Shown here: piece after piece, positions 27,015 through 36,223 of the stretch | Layout of the letters: the number at the start of each line of letters is the position of its first letter | Position numbering within the stretch: position 1 is the stretch's first letter | NCBI RefSeq assembly: GCF_021390195.1 | Contig: NZ_CP090003.1 | Coordinates: 1,290,001 to 1,354,000, forward strand | DNA: 64,000 nucleotides | DNA from: Flagellimonas sp. CMM7 | GTDB lineage: Bacteria; Bacteroidota; Bacteroidia; Flavobacteriales; Flavobacteriaceae | Direction: 5' to 3' | The notes under the pieces: model-generated | Told to the model about the DNA's origin: nothing | The model's database searches: none | What the model saw: the letters and a program-made list of their open reading frames with translations, nothing else | Program-made: the position numbers and the translations under genes

Positions 27015-27063
27015 AATTGGTCTATATTGTTACTCCAATATTAAAATACAAGGTAGTCCAATT
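27015..27063. promoter_or_regulatory. Candidate MocR autoregulatory operator
   Basis: AATTGGTCTAT (27015..27025), ACTCCAATA (about 27032..27040) and GTAGTCCAATT (27053..27063) precede the MocR ATG, the last one abutting it. The same half-sites occur upstream of the GNAT-LysE-CysK run. The stretch lies between the divergent CPBP and MocR genes. Confidence 0.5.
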
Positions 27064-28554
27064 ATGATTCCATTTAAGACAATAATTACTTATGATAAAA
27101 CACAAAGTATTCCTGTTTATATTCAAATAAGTAATCAAATCATTCAGTTAATAAAGAGGGGGATTTTAAGTCCTGAAACAAAATTGCCAAGCTCTAGAGC
27201 TCTGGCTGCAATGCTCAATATTCATAGGAAAACTGTTATTTCAGTTTATGAAGAATTACTTTCTCAAGGGTGGATAGAAATAATTCCTTATACAGGAACA
27301 TTTGTAAGCGGTTCATTGCCAATAGTTAAGAAACAAACATTGAACCCCACGGATTCAGCCCTTTTGGAAAAAAACAAGGCGGGATTTTCATACATCAAAA
27401 GCAATCTAAATTATGTTGATATTATTAATGATGATTCTAAACTCTTTATAGATGATGGTTTACCTGACAACCGATTAAGTATGGTCAATGAAATTGCCAC
27501 GGCATATAGGAGTATAGTTAAAAGGAAAAAACATCACATTTTAGGATATGATTCAATTTATGGGAATTTAAGGCTTAGGGAAACTTTAGTACAGTATCTC
27601 AATCAAACTAGAGGTTTGTCCATACAAAAAGACCAGTTATTGACCACAAGGGGCAGTCAAATGGGGATTTACCTCGCTACAAAAATAATAGGAATTAAAA
27701 ATGGAACTTTTGTTGTTGGTGCTGTAAATTATAAATCAGTCGTTGATACTTTTAATGAAGCATCGGCCTCCGTAAGTATCATAAATGTCGATAAAGAGGG
27801 ACTAGTTACTAATGAAATTGAATTACTATGTAAACAAAAAAAAGTCGCTGCAATTTATGTGACATCTCACCATAATCATCCTACAACCGTGGCTCTTTCA
27901 GCCCAGAGAAGAATGCATTTACTAGAGTTGGCAAGACAATATAGATTCGCGGTAATTGAAGATGACTACGATTATGATTTTCATTATGACAATGCTCCAA
28001 TATTACCTTTGGCCAGTAATGATACAAATGGAAATGTAATATATATAGGTTCATTGACTAAAACAGTAGCTCCAGCAATTCGAGTAGGGTATTTAGTAGC
28101 CCCTAAAGATTTTATATTCGAAGCTGCGCAACAAAGAAAATTTATTGACAGACAAGGAGATACGCTCCTAGAACTTGCAATTGCTCAAATCATAGATGAA
28201 GGAAGCTTGCAAAGACATTGCAAAAAGGTATTGAAAATATATAAGAGAAGAAGAGATTTACTTTGTAGTCTGCTAAAAAAAGAGCTCAATGATTATCTGT
28301 CGTTTGATGTGCCTGATGGGGGAATGGCAATTTGGGTGCGCTTAAATAAAAAATATAATTGGGACGTCATAAGGAATGCAGCTGCTAATCAAAAATTAAT
28401 ATTAAATGATTACAGGTTATATGACTACGGAGCAACCAATCATAATGCAATTCGAATGGGTTTTGCATCCCTTAATGAAACAGAAATTGTTAAAACTGTT
28501 TCAATTATAAAATCAATACTCCTTGATACATATGAAGAAGTACAACACCATTAA
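27064..28554 (+). CDS. MocR-type transcriptional regulator (GntR HTH plus aminotransferase domain)
   Basis: A 496-aa regulator. The N-terminal winged helix of the GntR type spans about residues 10-80 (QIIQLIKRGILSPETKLPSSRALAAMLNIHRKTV, here given by its core KLPSSRALAAMLNIHRKTV), followed by a fold-type I aminotransferase domain. The PLP lysine is in YIGSLTKTVAPAIRVGYLV and the pocket Asp/Tyr in VIEDDYDYDF. MocR proteins sense PLP-amino acid adducts (GABA, taurine, PLP itself). Shared half-sites suggest it controls itself and the GNAT-LysE-CysK-like run, so the effector may be an amino acid made or exported there. Confidence 0.92.
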   Translation: MIPFKTIITYDKTQSIPVYIQISNQIIQLIKRGILSPETKLPSSRALAAMLNIHRKTVISVYEELLSQGWIEIIPYTGTFVSGSLPIVKKQTLNPTDSALLEKNKAGFSYIKSNLNYVDIINDDSKLFIDDGLPDNRLSMVNEIATAYRSIVKRKKHHILGYDSIYGNLRLRETLVQYLNQTRGLSIQKDQLLTTRGSQMGIYLATKIIGIKNGTFVVGAVNYKSVVDTFNEASASVSIINVDKEGLVTNEIELLCKQKKVAAIYVTSHHNHPTTVALSAQRRMHLLELARQYRFAVIEDDYDYDFHYDNAPILPLASNDTNGNVIYIGSLTKTVAPAIRVGYLVAPKDFIFEAAQQRKFIDRQGDTLLELAIAQIIDEGSLQRHCKKVLKIYKRRRDLLCSLLKKELNDYLSFDVPDGGMAIWVRLNKKYNWDVIRNAAANQKLILNDYRLYDYGATNHNAIRMGFASLNETEIVKTVSIIKSILLDTYEEVQHH

Positions 28555-28596
28555 AGATCGTCTATTTGAACTTTGCTTATTAAATCTCCATTAAAA

Positions 28597-30861
28597 TCAT
28601 TGTCCTTTTGTCAACTCAATCGCCTTCTCCAAGGTTTCATCCTTGTCTGATTTTAACCCTTCAATAGTCTTGGAAACATAAATGTCCGGGATTATTCCAA
28701 TCCCGTGGTGCTGGGAGCTATCATGTTTCAATACTTTCATTCCTGTCCAGCTAATGCTAAAACCCCCTTCAAGATCAAATTTGTTTACATTGCCGTTTGT
28801 TCCTGCGGTAGGTTGTCCGATTATCGTTGCCAAGTCGTACCCTTCAATAAAACCCATATAACTCTCGGCATAGCTTATAGCCTGTCCGTTTGTTAGGAAT
28901 ATAATCTGTTTGTCCCCAAGGTACGGTTCTTTGCTCCGCAGAAACCAACCGTGTTCTTCATAGCCGACTATATCTTTGTGATTTGGATAAATAATCTTGG
29001 GAACTTGCATCCAGGAAGATGATGTGTCATCCTCCTTTAATAAATGGCAAAGGAACATATGGTTTCTATTGGGGTATCCCCTGAGATCACATATGATAGA
29101 TTTGGATTTTACCAGATCGGGAAGTAATTGCGTTATAGTATCCATTTCTATCTTGCTCAGATTTAGATAGAATACATTCTCGTTTATCCGCTCATACATC
29201 GCCTGCCTTGGTGGTTCGTTGTAAGCTGTGCCAGGCCTATTAAGTTCGATATCCTCACCTTTGACCCTTATTATCATCTTTTGGTTAAAAGCTCCCAAAA
29301 GACTTTTCCGTTTTGCTTTATAATCAAGCCACCCCTTTGTACCAGCTGAGATTCTTGAGTGGGTTTCCTCGAAATGTTGCTTTGAGGTTTTCCCATCAAT
29401 ATGGGTTACTTCATCACCAACTTCCAAAGCAAGCTGGTCGTCCAAAACGTTTGTGATCACAAGTTTGTCCTCTATCCATTCCCATGTGATCCTAGGGGTA
29501 AATATGTTCATTATCCCCCTATAATTAACATACATATGACCATCATTTAGGGGCGAAGTGAATTTTTCCAATGTTATATAATGGTCATTTCCGCTTTTAT
29601 CCAAATATGATTGCACAAGTGCCTTTTCAAGTTCTCTGTCCCAATCAATATCGACTACATCCAAATAGGGATAAAAATGTTGGAAGACATTGTACGTGTT
29701 TATGATGTTGCCCAATCTTACCGACAACATGTTTGTCGCCTTTAAATTGTACTCATCAGGCTGGGTGGAATTCAATTCCTCCTGTAGTTTATGGAAGCTC
29801 TCCCTTGAAGATTTGGGATAGGTTCCCTTATCATTTGAATATAGCACCAATGGCAGCTGACAAATTAATGAATCCCCGATCACTTCTTGGATCAGCTTAC
29901 CAAACTTCGGTGAGTGGTCAAAAATCCTTTCACCGATCTCAAACTTTGATTCAAGATCTGAATAAAGTCTTCCCGATCCATTTCCGTTATACGCATCAGC
30001 ATGAACAATATCCGACCTATAACCATTCCCTTTATGGTACCAAGTATTCTCTTTTGGGGTTTTGGAAATACCCTCATCCTCAAATCCTGGATTATGGACG
30101 GGAATGGTTTTCCATGCACCATTATCCCAGTAGGACAGCTCCACATTATCCATGAATACTTCGCCATTGCCCTTAAGTGCCGCTCCTATTTCAATATATG
30201 CATTGGACTTATCAATTTGGGTGACAATTTCATAGGATTTCCATACATCAGAAACAATAGCCTCCTTTTTTAAAGTTGTCGTTCCATCATTGTTTATCAG
30301 GGCCATCCTCATGTGCGCCTTTGCTTCCATTGAACTTTTGCATCTCGCCCATGCCCTGATCCTGATTTTTTTCCCCTTATAATCGGACAGGTCATAGGAA
30401 CTGACCAAAAGGCCGTGATTCTTTGGGCGTTCTTTTTTAGTTCTTCCGTTCACACGAACACTTTGGTAAGGTGCTTTGTACCCCGGGTTCATTCCCAGGC
30501 TTACTCCCGTGTGCTGCCAAAAGGTCAATTTATATTGACTTGTGTTTAAAGGTGTTATAGAAGCTATATCGTATCCCTGCCCTTCTATAGCGGAAAAATT
30601 TATGGACGGTGCAAGTGGGGTGAAAAGCCTTTGTAGTTCCCCAACCAGTTCTTCCCTGTTTTTACATTTTTCCACTCGGGCCGCGCCGTAAGAAGCGAAT
30701 CTTTTCCAATCAATTTCTGATGCCTCGTCACTTGGATGAAAATATTTGACATAGCCATATACCTTTGAGAAAGTCCTTAAGTTGCTGATCTGTTGCTCCG
30801 ATTGGGCATTGACGACGAGTCCAACAATCAAAGCAATCAAGTATAAAACCCGTTTATTCAT
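28597..30861 (-). CDS. Secreted S41-family peptidase
   Basis: A 754-aa protein with an N-terminal signal peptide (MNKRVLYLIALIVGLVVNAQ). The C-terminal third is an S41 (tail-specific/C-terminal processing) protease domain: the nucleophile Ser lies in TNGQAISYAESYMGFIEGYD, followed by IGQPTAGTNGNVN. A PDZ-like segment (DDQLALEVGDEVTHIDGKTS) precedes it, and the N-terminal half has a carbohydrate-binding-like beta region around residues 130-260. It probably acts in the periplasm on unknown peptides. It starts 8 bases after the preceding gene's stop, with the 18-bp junction motif at that point. Confidence 0.88.
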   Translation of the reverse strand: MNKRVLYLIALIVGLVVNAQSEQQISNLRTFSKVYGYVKYFHPSDEASEIDWKRFASYGAARVEKCKNREELVGELQRLFTPLAPSINFSAIEGQGYDIASITPLNTSQYKLTFWQHTGVSLGMNPGYKAPYQSVRVNGRTKKERPKNHGLLVSSYDLSDYKGKKIRIRAWARCKSSMEAKAHMRMALINNDGTTTLKKEAIVSDVWKSYEIVTQIDKSNAYIEIGAALKGNGEVFMDNVELSYWDNGAWKTIPVHNPGFEDEGISKTPKENTWYHKGNGYRSDIVHADAYNGNGSGRLYSDLESKFEIGERIFDHSPKFGKLIQEVIGDSLICQLPLVLYSNDKGTYPKSSRESFHKLQEELNSTQPDEYNLKATNMLSVRLGNIINTYNVFQHFYPYLDVVDIDWDRELEKALVQSYLDKSGNDHYITLEKFTSPLNDGHMYVNYRGIMNIFTPRITWEWIEDKLVITNVLDDQLALEVGDEVTHIDGKTSKQHFEETHSRISAGTKGWLDYKAKRKSLLGAFNQKMIIRVKGEDIELNRPGTAYNEPPRQAMYERINENVFYLNLSKIEMDTITQLLPDLVKSKSIICDLRGYPNRNHMFLCHLLKEDDTSSSWMQVPKIIYPNHKDIVGYEEHGWFLRSKEPYLGDKQIIFLTNGQAISYAESYMGFIEGYDLATIIGQPTAGTNGNVNKFDLEGGFSISWTGMKVLKHDSSQHHGIGIIPDIYVSKTIEGLKSDKDETLEKAIELTKGQ

Positions 30862-30868
30862 TTATCGT

Positions 30869-31144
30869 TTATTTGGACTTTAATTTTAAGATTACCCCTT
30901 CAATAATTTCATCAAAATCACTTATACTATCGAAATCATTGTATTCAGCCTGTTGTTGTGGCGTACTCCCACCGAAGATTAAATATTCAAAGAGATTATT
31001 AGCTCTCATATAATTTTGCACGTAGTAGCGTATGTTTTCCATATCCTGCTTTAAAGCTTTGGGAGGGTTTTTACGATTATATTGTTCAAGCAAAATACTA
31101 TACTTCTTCCTATATGTTTCTAATTCTACAATATGCTTTTCCAT
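30869..31144 (-). CDS. Small protein of unknown function
   Basis: A 91-aa charged, largely helical protein with no recognised domain. Its stop codon lies within one copy of the 18-bp motif and its start codon touches another (31143..31160), so the gene is framed on both sides like a cassette. The upstream TPR gene ends only 14 bases before. Real coding is supported by this tight packing and strand agreement. Confidence 0.65.
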   Translation of the reverse strand: MEKHIVELETYRKKYSILLEQYNRKNPPKALKQDMENIRYYVQNYMRANNLFEYLIFGGSTPQQQAEYNDFDSISDFDEIIEGVILKLKSK

Positions 31145-31158
31145 CCTTTTTTCGAACT

Positions 31159-31695
31159 TTATTCTTTTGAATTACTATGTAGTTCTGAATTTATTTTTTC
31201 TGTTAGTTTTTCTTTTTCTGATTTCACTAAAGGTTTTAATTCAACTCCCTCTAATTTATCAAGAAATACTTTTGCTTTTAAAAACCGTTTGAGTTCAAAT
31301 TCAATTAAAGCTAGATTTAGTATTACAATTGAGGTATCATTATCTGTTCTGAGACCCACTTTGAGTGCTTCTGTAAGTTCTAAATGTCCATTTTCAAAAT
31401 CTTCATTCTCGGTAGCTATCATTCCTTTTACAAAATGATAGTAGCCCTTTTGTTGCTTTGATAATCTTGCAGGATTCTTGGTTTTATTAATTAGTTTCTC
31501 TGCACTTTCAAATTTTCCTTTTTTTAATTTTTGAAAAGCAGCGTATACAGTACCATATTTGTAGTATCCATAAATAATCAATGTCCCCGCAACTATAGAT
31601 AAACTAGCATCTAGATAATTACTTTGGGAGAAAAGGTATGCTCCCAGCACAATACTTAATATCACAAGGCTAATCCTAGTAAGCGGAGAATACAT
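31159..31695 (-). CDS. Membrane-anchored protein with TPR-like repeats
   Basis: A 178-aa protein. Two hydrophobic segments occupy about residues 8-48, and the remainder is helical with TPR-like pairs (KFESAEKLINKT, GYYHFVKGMIATENEDFENGHLELTEAL). It is probably an inner-membrane protein with a cytoplasmic helical domain that binds a partner. Function unknown. About 200 bases without a gene separate it from the DinB-family gene on the other strand; that gap has one junction motif at 31727..31744. Confidence 0.7.
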   Translation of the reverse strand: MYSPLTRISLVILSIVLGAYLFSQSNYLDASLSIVAGTLIIYGYYKYGTVYAAFQKLKKGKFESAEKLINKTKNPARLSKQQKGYYHFVKGMIATENEDFENGHLELTEALKVGLRTDNDTSIVILNLALIEFELKRFLKAKVFLDKLEGVELKPLVKSEKEKLTEKINSELHSNSKE

Positions 31696-31894
31696 TTATA
31701 ATTTTTGATTTTTAAAGAGTTAACAAATCCTTTATTTAAACTATTTATTTTCATATTGAAAGTAGAAATTATTTTTTAGAGGTTAGTTGTCTTTTTGATA
31801 TATCAGGTACTAGTACCTTTATCAGACCCATAATTCCGTCTACTTAACTACTTTTTCGGTTTATTTACGCTTTCATATTTAAAGACATAAAGCA

Positions 31895-32437
31895 ATGAGA
31901 CAAATGTTCATCCTCATGATAATCATGATATTCGGTACGGTTGAAGCGCCTTTGTTTGCACAACAGAATGACTTCATTAAAGAATATCTAGAGCGATTCG
32001 AGAATTCTAGGAAGTATCTAATCGCGGTAGCAGAAATGATGCCAGAGGATAAATACGGTTTTAAAGCAACCCAAGAGTCATTGAGTTTTGCTGAAAATTT
32101 AATGCATATAGGGTACGCCATGGATTGGCATAGTCAGTCATTATTGGGGGGAAGAGAATCTAGAGACTGGAATACAGATACAAGATTTAAGGTTTCCAAT
32201 AAATCCAAAAAGGAAATTATCAAAATCATTGAAGAAACATTCGATGAAACCATTAGGTTTATCCAACAATTTGACATTGCTCAATTTGATGAAGAGCTGG
32301 ATTATTTCGGTTTAAACAGAACAAAGCAGCAGATATTCCTATTACTGGTTGATCATATTACCCATCACAGAGGACAAATTCTTGTATATCTAAGATTAAA
32401 TGGATTGGTCCCACCCAGATATGTCCTTTATCAATAA
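31895..32437 (+). CDS. Exported DinB-family four-helix protein
   Basis: A 180-aa protein with an N-terminal signal-like segment ending in LFAQQ. The DinB/YfiT fold is suggested by the spacing of the three metal-ligand histidines: LMHIGYAMDWHSQ near residue 75 and LVDHITHHRGQILVYLR near 150. Members include metal-dependent thiol transferases and many uncharacterised enzymes; this is unrelated to DNA polymerase IV. It is the only rightward gene in the 28.6-38.5 kb array and its stop codon abuts a junction motif shared with the convergent neighbour. Confidence 0.8.
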   Translation: MRQMFILMIIMIFGTVEAPLFAQQNDFIKEYLERFENSRKYLIAVAEMMPEDKYGFKATQESLSFAENLMHIGYAMDWHSQSLLGGRESRDWNTDTRFKVSNKSKKEIIKIIEETFDETIRFIQQFDIAQFDEELDYFGLNRTKQQIFLLLVDHITHHRGQILVYLRLNGLVPPRYVLYQ

Positions 32438-32445
32438 TCGTTTAT

Positions 32446-32931
32446 TTAAACTTTATTGTAACTAATAGCATTGACTAAAAGTTCCTTAATAACACTTTTT
32501 AGATAATCAGGTTCTGGAAACAAGTTTTTTGAATACAACCAATTCCTTCTTATCCCTATGTTAAATCTTCCTGTTCGTGACCTGAATCCAGGATTAACAT
32601 AAAAATTAGAATTCTGTAATATGATGCTAGCTTCGTTTGGCCTAATTATCCATTGTAATCCTCCTCTATCTGGTCTTGTATCCTTTAAATGGCACTCCAA
32701 CCCTTGATTAGTTACTTTTAAAGTTGTTTCCTGTTTAGAAGTGACAAAAACTACTTGACTTAAAAGCTTCGAATCATTCTCAAGTTCTGGTGTAAGGGAT
32801 GCATCATCTGGCTCATCCTCTTGATCTGGTGATTTTAAATAAGTCATATAGGCAAGGTAAGCCATAATTACCGCGGTGAGGGCCATTACAACTTGTGCTA
32901 TTGTGTTAATAAGTTCCATTGCACAATTCAA
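32446..32931 (-). CDS. Hypothetical protein with one N-terminal membrane helix
   Basis: A 161-aa protein. One hydrophobic helix lies at about residues 8-30 (IAQVVMALTAVIMAYLAYMTYL), and the rest looks like a soluble beta-rich domain. No family recognised. Its stop codon lies within a copy of the 18-bp junction motif (32437..32454), and a second copy is located just before its upstream neighbour's end (32956..32973), so it is framed as a cassette. Confidence 0.6.
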   Translation of the reverse strand: MNCAMELINTIAQVVMALTAVIMAYLAYMTYLKSPDQEDEPDDASLTPELENDSKLLSQVVFVTSKQETTLKVTNQGLECHLKDTRPDRGGLQWIIRPNEASIILQNSNFYVNPGFRSRTGRFNIGIRRNWLYSKNLFPEPDYLKSVIKELLVNAISYNKV

Positions 32932-32972
32932 TAATTTACATTCAATATAGATTTAATCGTTTATTTAAACTT

Positions 32973-34199
32973 TTAGCTGTTTATTTTGTTCAACAACATT
33001 TCAGCCTCAATATTTTCCTTATCCATTTGTAGCGCCAACTCCAGGAACTTGATTGCCTTTTCATTGTCCTTTTCGTAAAAACAACTTCTTCCAAGCAGGA
33101 AATTAAGATATGAAGATTCAATTTTATCAGACTTTAGCCTATGAGTCAATTCTATAACTTCCAATTCCCTCCCAAGATTGCTCAACATATTTAGGGCAGC
33201 TTCCCAATCTTTTGTGGTGAATCTACTTGGATTGATCAATCCCTTCATTTCAGGGGAATCTTTCAAAAAATAAAAAGCTGGAAGATACACCGACCAATTG
33301 GGATTTTCCGAAATTCCCTTCTTGACCCATTTAACGGCATTTTCTTTATTGTCCAGTAATATGTTGGCTGAAGCAATTCTTGAATACATCCCGGTCCATC
33401 CATCAAGCATTTTCTCCGATTCTGACAATTTTTTAAGTGCCCTTGATTGGTTTCCTTCTCTATGAGCATAGAGTGCTTGGTTTAGCCTAATCCTTCCATA
33501 ATGGAAATCCATCAATTTTTTCAGGTCATCGACTGGACTGCTGGAATGATCCACCCGCAGGTCAATCTGATTGAACCAATCGTTGTTGGTGCCTTTTACG
33601 ACCAAGGCTGCCGACTGTTTCCCAGAAATCTGCCCTCCCGACCGTTGACCGGACACAAGGCTTTCCATGAGTCTTTGCGCAAGCGTCCCATTGGCCGTTT
33701 CAAAAGATCTGGACATACTGGTAAGCACGCTATCTTCCAATTGGTTTCCCATCACCACATAGTTCTTTCCTAAAATCTGGGAGGCATTCCCGTTCCAATA
33801 TTTTAATGATTTTCCAGTAAAGGCATAAACGTTTCCATCTTTATCAATACCTGAAACCTGCCGATAGTTTGCTTGGTCATCTTTGTTCTTGGTATATTGG
33901 ATGGCGTCCATGATGGACTTTCCTTCCCTTAGCTTTTCAAAACCAGCCTGCGCATAACTGGGTTCTGTTTCGGCGATTACAGAAAAAGCACCGAGTCCCG
34001 GTTCTATATAAATTGTTGAATTTCCAACATAGATATTGTTGGTCGCGACAGCGATTCCCCATTCCTGCGTATGCTCATCATATGCCAAAATCGAAAAGGT
34101 GGAATTGATATTCTTTCCCTTCAACAAGGATGGCAAATTCTGGGAAAATGAAATTAGGGAAACGAAAAAAAGGGTAAGGGCTGTAATTGGAAGTTTCAT
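32973..34199 (-). CDS. Secreted DUF1028 (Ntn-hydrolase-like) protein with TPR tail
   Basis: A 408-aa protein with a signal peptide (MKLPITALTLFFVSLISFSQ). Residues about 30-230 match DUF1028, an Ntn-hydrolase-like family: STFSILAYDEHTQEWGIAVAT, then GLGAFSVIAETEPSYAQAG and later GKQSAALVV. The C-terminal part is a helical repeat resembling TPRs (ALYAHREGNQSRALKKLSES, LLGRSCFYEKDNEKAIKFLELAL). Probably a periplasmic or outer-surface hydrolase; the activity of the family is not established. The stop is immediately followed by a junction motif. Confidence 0.82.
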   Translation of the reverse strand: MKLPITALTLFFVSLISFSQNLPSLLKGKNINSTFSILAYDEHTQEWGIAVATNNIYVGNSTIYIEPGLGAFSVIAETEPSYAQAGFEKLREGKSIMDAIQYTKNKDDQANYRQVSGIDKDGNVYAFTGKSLKYWNGNASQILGKNYVVMGNQLEDSVLTSMSRSFETANGTLAQRLMESLVSGQRSGGQISGKQSAALVVKGTNNDWFNQIDLRVDHSSSPVDDLKKLMDFHYGRIRLNQALYAHREGNQSRALKKLSESEKMLDGWTGMYSRIASANILLDNKENAVKWVKKGISENPNWSVYLPAFYFLKDSPEMKGLINPSRFTTKDWEAALNMLSNLGRELEVIELTHRLKSDKIESSYLNFLLGRSCFYEKDNEKAIKFLELALQMDKENIEAEMLLNKINS

Positions 34200-34304
34200 G
34201 GTGTTTTACTTTGATTGATAATCATTAGATGGTAACTAGTCTGATATGTTACACAACATGTAGATAAATCTTATCACCTACCCGATGGAATCCTTTATTT
34301 GAAC

Positions 34305-34574
34305 TTATAGCCATTCATAAGAGATAGCTATTGCAATAATTTCGTTTGCTTTTTTAGATAGAGGAAAATTCTCTGTCATAAATTTAACTGCATTATTCTT
34401 GCCAACGTGTATGCTTTTATTGTTCCAAAGTTCAAACCTGCCTGACTCTTTCCAAATTTCATTTACTAGTTCTTTTTCTTGATAAGAAAGTAAATCATTC
34501 TCCTTAATATATTTGATAAAGTCTGAATCTCTACCACCCTTAAACCCAAGAATTACATTTTCAAGATTCTTCAT
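34305..34574 (-). CDS. Small protein of unknown function
   Basis: An 89-aa protein with no recognised family. The start codon abuts one junction motif (34573..34590) and the stop another (34290..34307), the clearest example of a single gene framed by two copies in the array. Downstream, 105 bases contain an unpaired AT-rich leader for the DUF1028 gene. Confidence 0.6.
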   Translation of the reverse strand: MKNLENVILGFKGGRDSDFIKYIKENDLLSYQEKELVNEIWKESGRFELWNNKSIHVGKNNAVKFMTENFPLSKKANEIIAIAISYEWL

Positions 34575-34672
34575 CGTTTATTTGAACTTTGTTTTCATAA
34601 TTCTGTCCACAGTTTGTCCAAGTTCCTACTTAATTTCTTTGAAAATTCAGTTTGGAGCTATTGTGGTGTTTT

Positions 34673-35223
34673 TCAATGGCTATACTTATCCACCTTGATG
34701 AAATAGTAATTTTCAGATATGTCTCGTCCCTCTTTGGGGGTAATATTAAATTCAATTCCGTCTTCATGAATAATCCCATCATAATACTCTTTTTTTGACA
34801 TCATTAGTTCGGAATATTTGTCACTATAAATAGATTTAAAAAGTTCTTCATAACGTCCTTTAGGTTCCGCTAATTCCCTCAATTCATTAGAAAGTTCATG
34901 GTCAAATAAATCAAAGGTCACTGTATTCCCACGCACACTGTATCTTCCCCAATCAAAGTCTAAGTTATCCTTATTAAAATTGTTCTTGATTTTACTGAAC
35001 TCATATGGCCACCAGACACTTATTAAATCACCATTTTCATAGAACCTTATATACTCTCTTGTTCTGCCATCAAGTCTAGCACCATAGTAAACCCCGTCGG
35101 TTCGTACAGGGTAGTTTTTTTAGAAAAATTAGTAATAACTAGATGTGCTACAATAGCAACTGCCAAGCCTATAATAAAAGTGATTGCCCAATATTTTATT
35201 TTTTTCATCTTGACAAATTTCAT
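34673..35223 (-). pseudogene. Membrane-anchored hypothetical protein interrupted by a one-base frameshift
   Basis: Two open segments join into one plausible protein. The N-terminal part (MKFVKMKKIKYW, ATG at 35223 or 35208) has a membrane helix and runs to an A7 tract (plus strand T7 near 35115..35121). One extra A there would continue as KNYPVRTDGVYYGARLDG and on into the C-terminal frame ending at 34673 (KVDKYSH). As it stands, the first frame stops soon after the tract. Full length would be about 184 aa. A junction motif precedes the start. Decay, slippage-based expression or a homopolymer read error are all possible. The family is not recognised. Confidence 0.6.
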
Positions 35224-35295
35224 CAAATCCTTTATTATACTTTCACCAATCTCGTATGACCATCTGTTACTCTATGATTTGTTTTAAATTGTACT

Positions 35296-35895
35296 TTATT
35301 CTTTTACAATTTCATTATTCCATAGATTGTTTATATACTTTTTCAAGTCAGTATTTTCTTTTATTTGGTGCGAGAACACAATTCCGCTTATATCAACATG
35401 GGGTTTACTTCCATCATCTTTAATTAAACCCATAAATTCAATCATATACACCGAAGTGTCATAAAGATTATCACCATTAAGAGTATAGTTCGATTCAATT
35501 ATTATTGGTATCCTTGAAGTGTCTAAAACTTTAAATTTCCCTGTTTCAGGTAGAATACTGTCTGCTATAATTTCTCTAATTTGAAATTTAGGTGAAGATA
35601 TATGAAGTAGATTTTCCGGTGGTCGTATTGGCCAGTTATCGTCCGATATTATATCCGGATAATAAGCAGTAGCTTTTTGTAAAATCACATTCTTATTTGT
35701 TGGGATTATTTTAATAGTTTCATTGTCTTTATCATAAACTCCTGTCCAAACATTTTTAAACTTGTCTAAATATTCTTGTTGAGATATCTCAAGTGCTTTT
35801 CGAGAAATTGAGCAACTGCGAACAGAAATAGTTATAGCAATTAGTGATAGTCCAATTGTGATTAATTCCATTCCTTTAATTTTTTTCAATTTCAT
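35296..35895 (-). CDS. Hypothetical protein with N-terminal membrane helix
   Basis: A 199-aa protein with a hydrophobic helix at about residues 10-28 (ITIGLSLIAITISVRSC), then a soluble domain without recognised motifs. The sequence and AT-rich codon use resemble the neighbours in the array. A degenerate junction-like sequence lies at its 3' end (about 35281..35298). Function unknown. Confidence 0.6.
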   Translation of the reverse strand: MKLKKIKGMELITIGLSLIAITISVRSCSISRKALEISQQEYLDKFKNVWTGVYDKDNETIKIIPTNKNVILQKATAYYPDIISDDNWPIRPPENLLHISSPKFQIREIIADSILPETGKFKVLDTSRIPIIIESNYTLNGDNLYDTSVYMIEFMGLIKDDGSKPHVDISGIVFSHQIKENTDLKKYINNLWNNEIVKE

Positions 35896-35953
35896 TCAGA
35901 GTATATTTTTAGCATTGTTTACAACCTGTATACATTGACGTGAAGAGACTTTG

Positions 35954-36223
35954 TTAATTTATACTTTGTGCTATAAAAACAATATAATCAACCAACCCTT
36001 CCTTCTCAGTATAGTTCATGACACTAGTGACGTAATAGTTTCCTATATCAAATGATTTTTCCTCAAACTTTTTCTTATTTGCATCACTTAATTCATTGAA
36101 AAAACTAACCTCGTAATTAAAAATATCTCCCTTGGATGGAACAATTTCCAAGTCTACATCTTGAAAAAAAGAGTATGTCTTAGGATTGAGGTTCTTTTGA
36201 AAATGTAATTGAACTCTTATCAT
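35954..36223 (-). CDS. Small protein of unknown function
   Basis: An 89-aa protein without recognised domains. A partial junction motif (36227..36240, ending ACGAT) is 3 bases upstream of its ATG, and a weak relative (35951..35968) overlaps its stop. The gap to the subtilase gene is 80 bases. Supported as coding mainly by context. Confidence 0.55.
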   Translation of the reverse strand: MIRVQLHFQKNLNPKTYSFFQDVDLEIVPSKGDIFNYEVSFFNELSDANKKKFEEKSFDIGNYYVTSVMNYTEKEGLVDYIVFIAQSIN

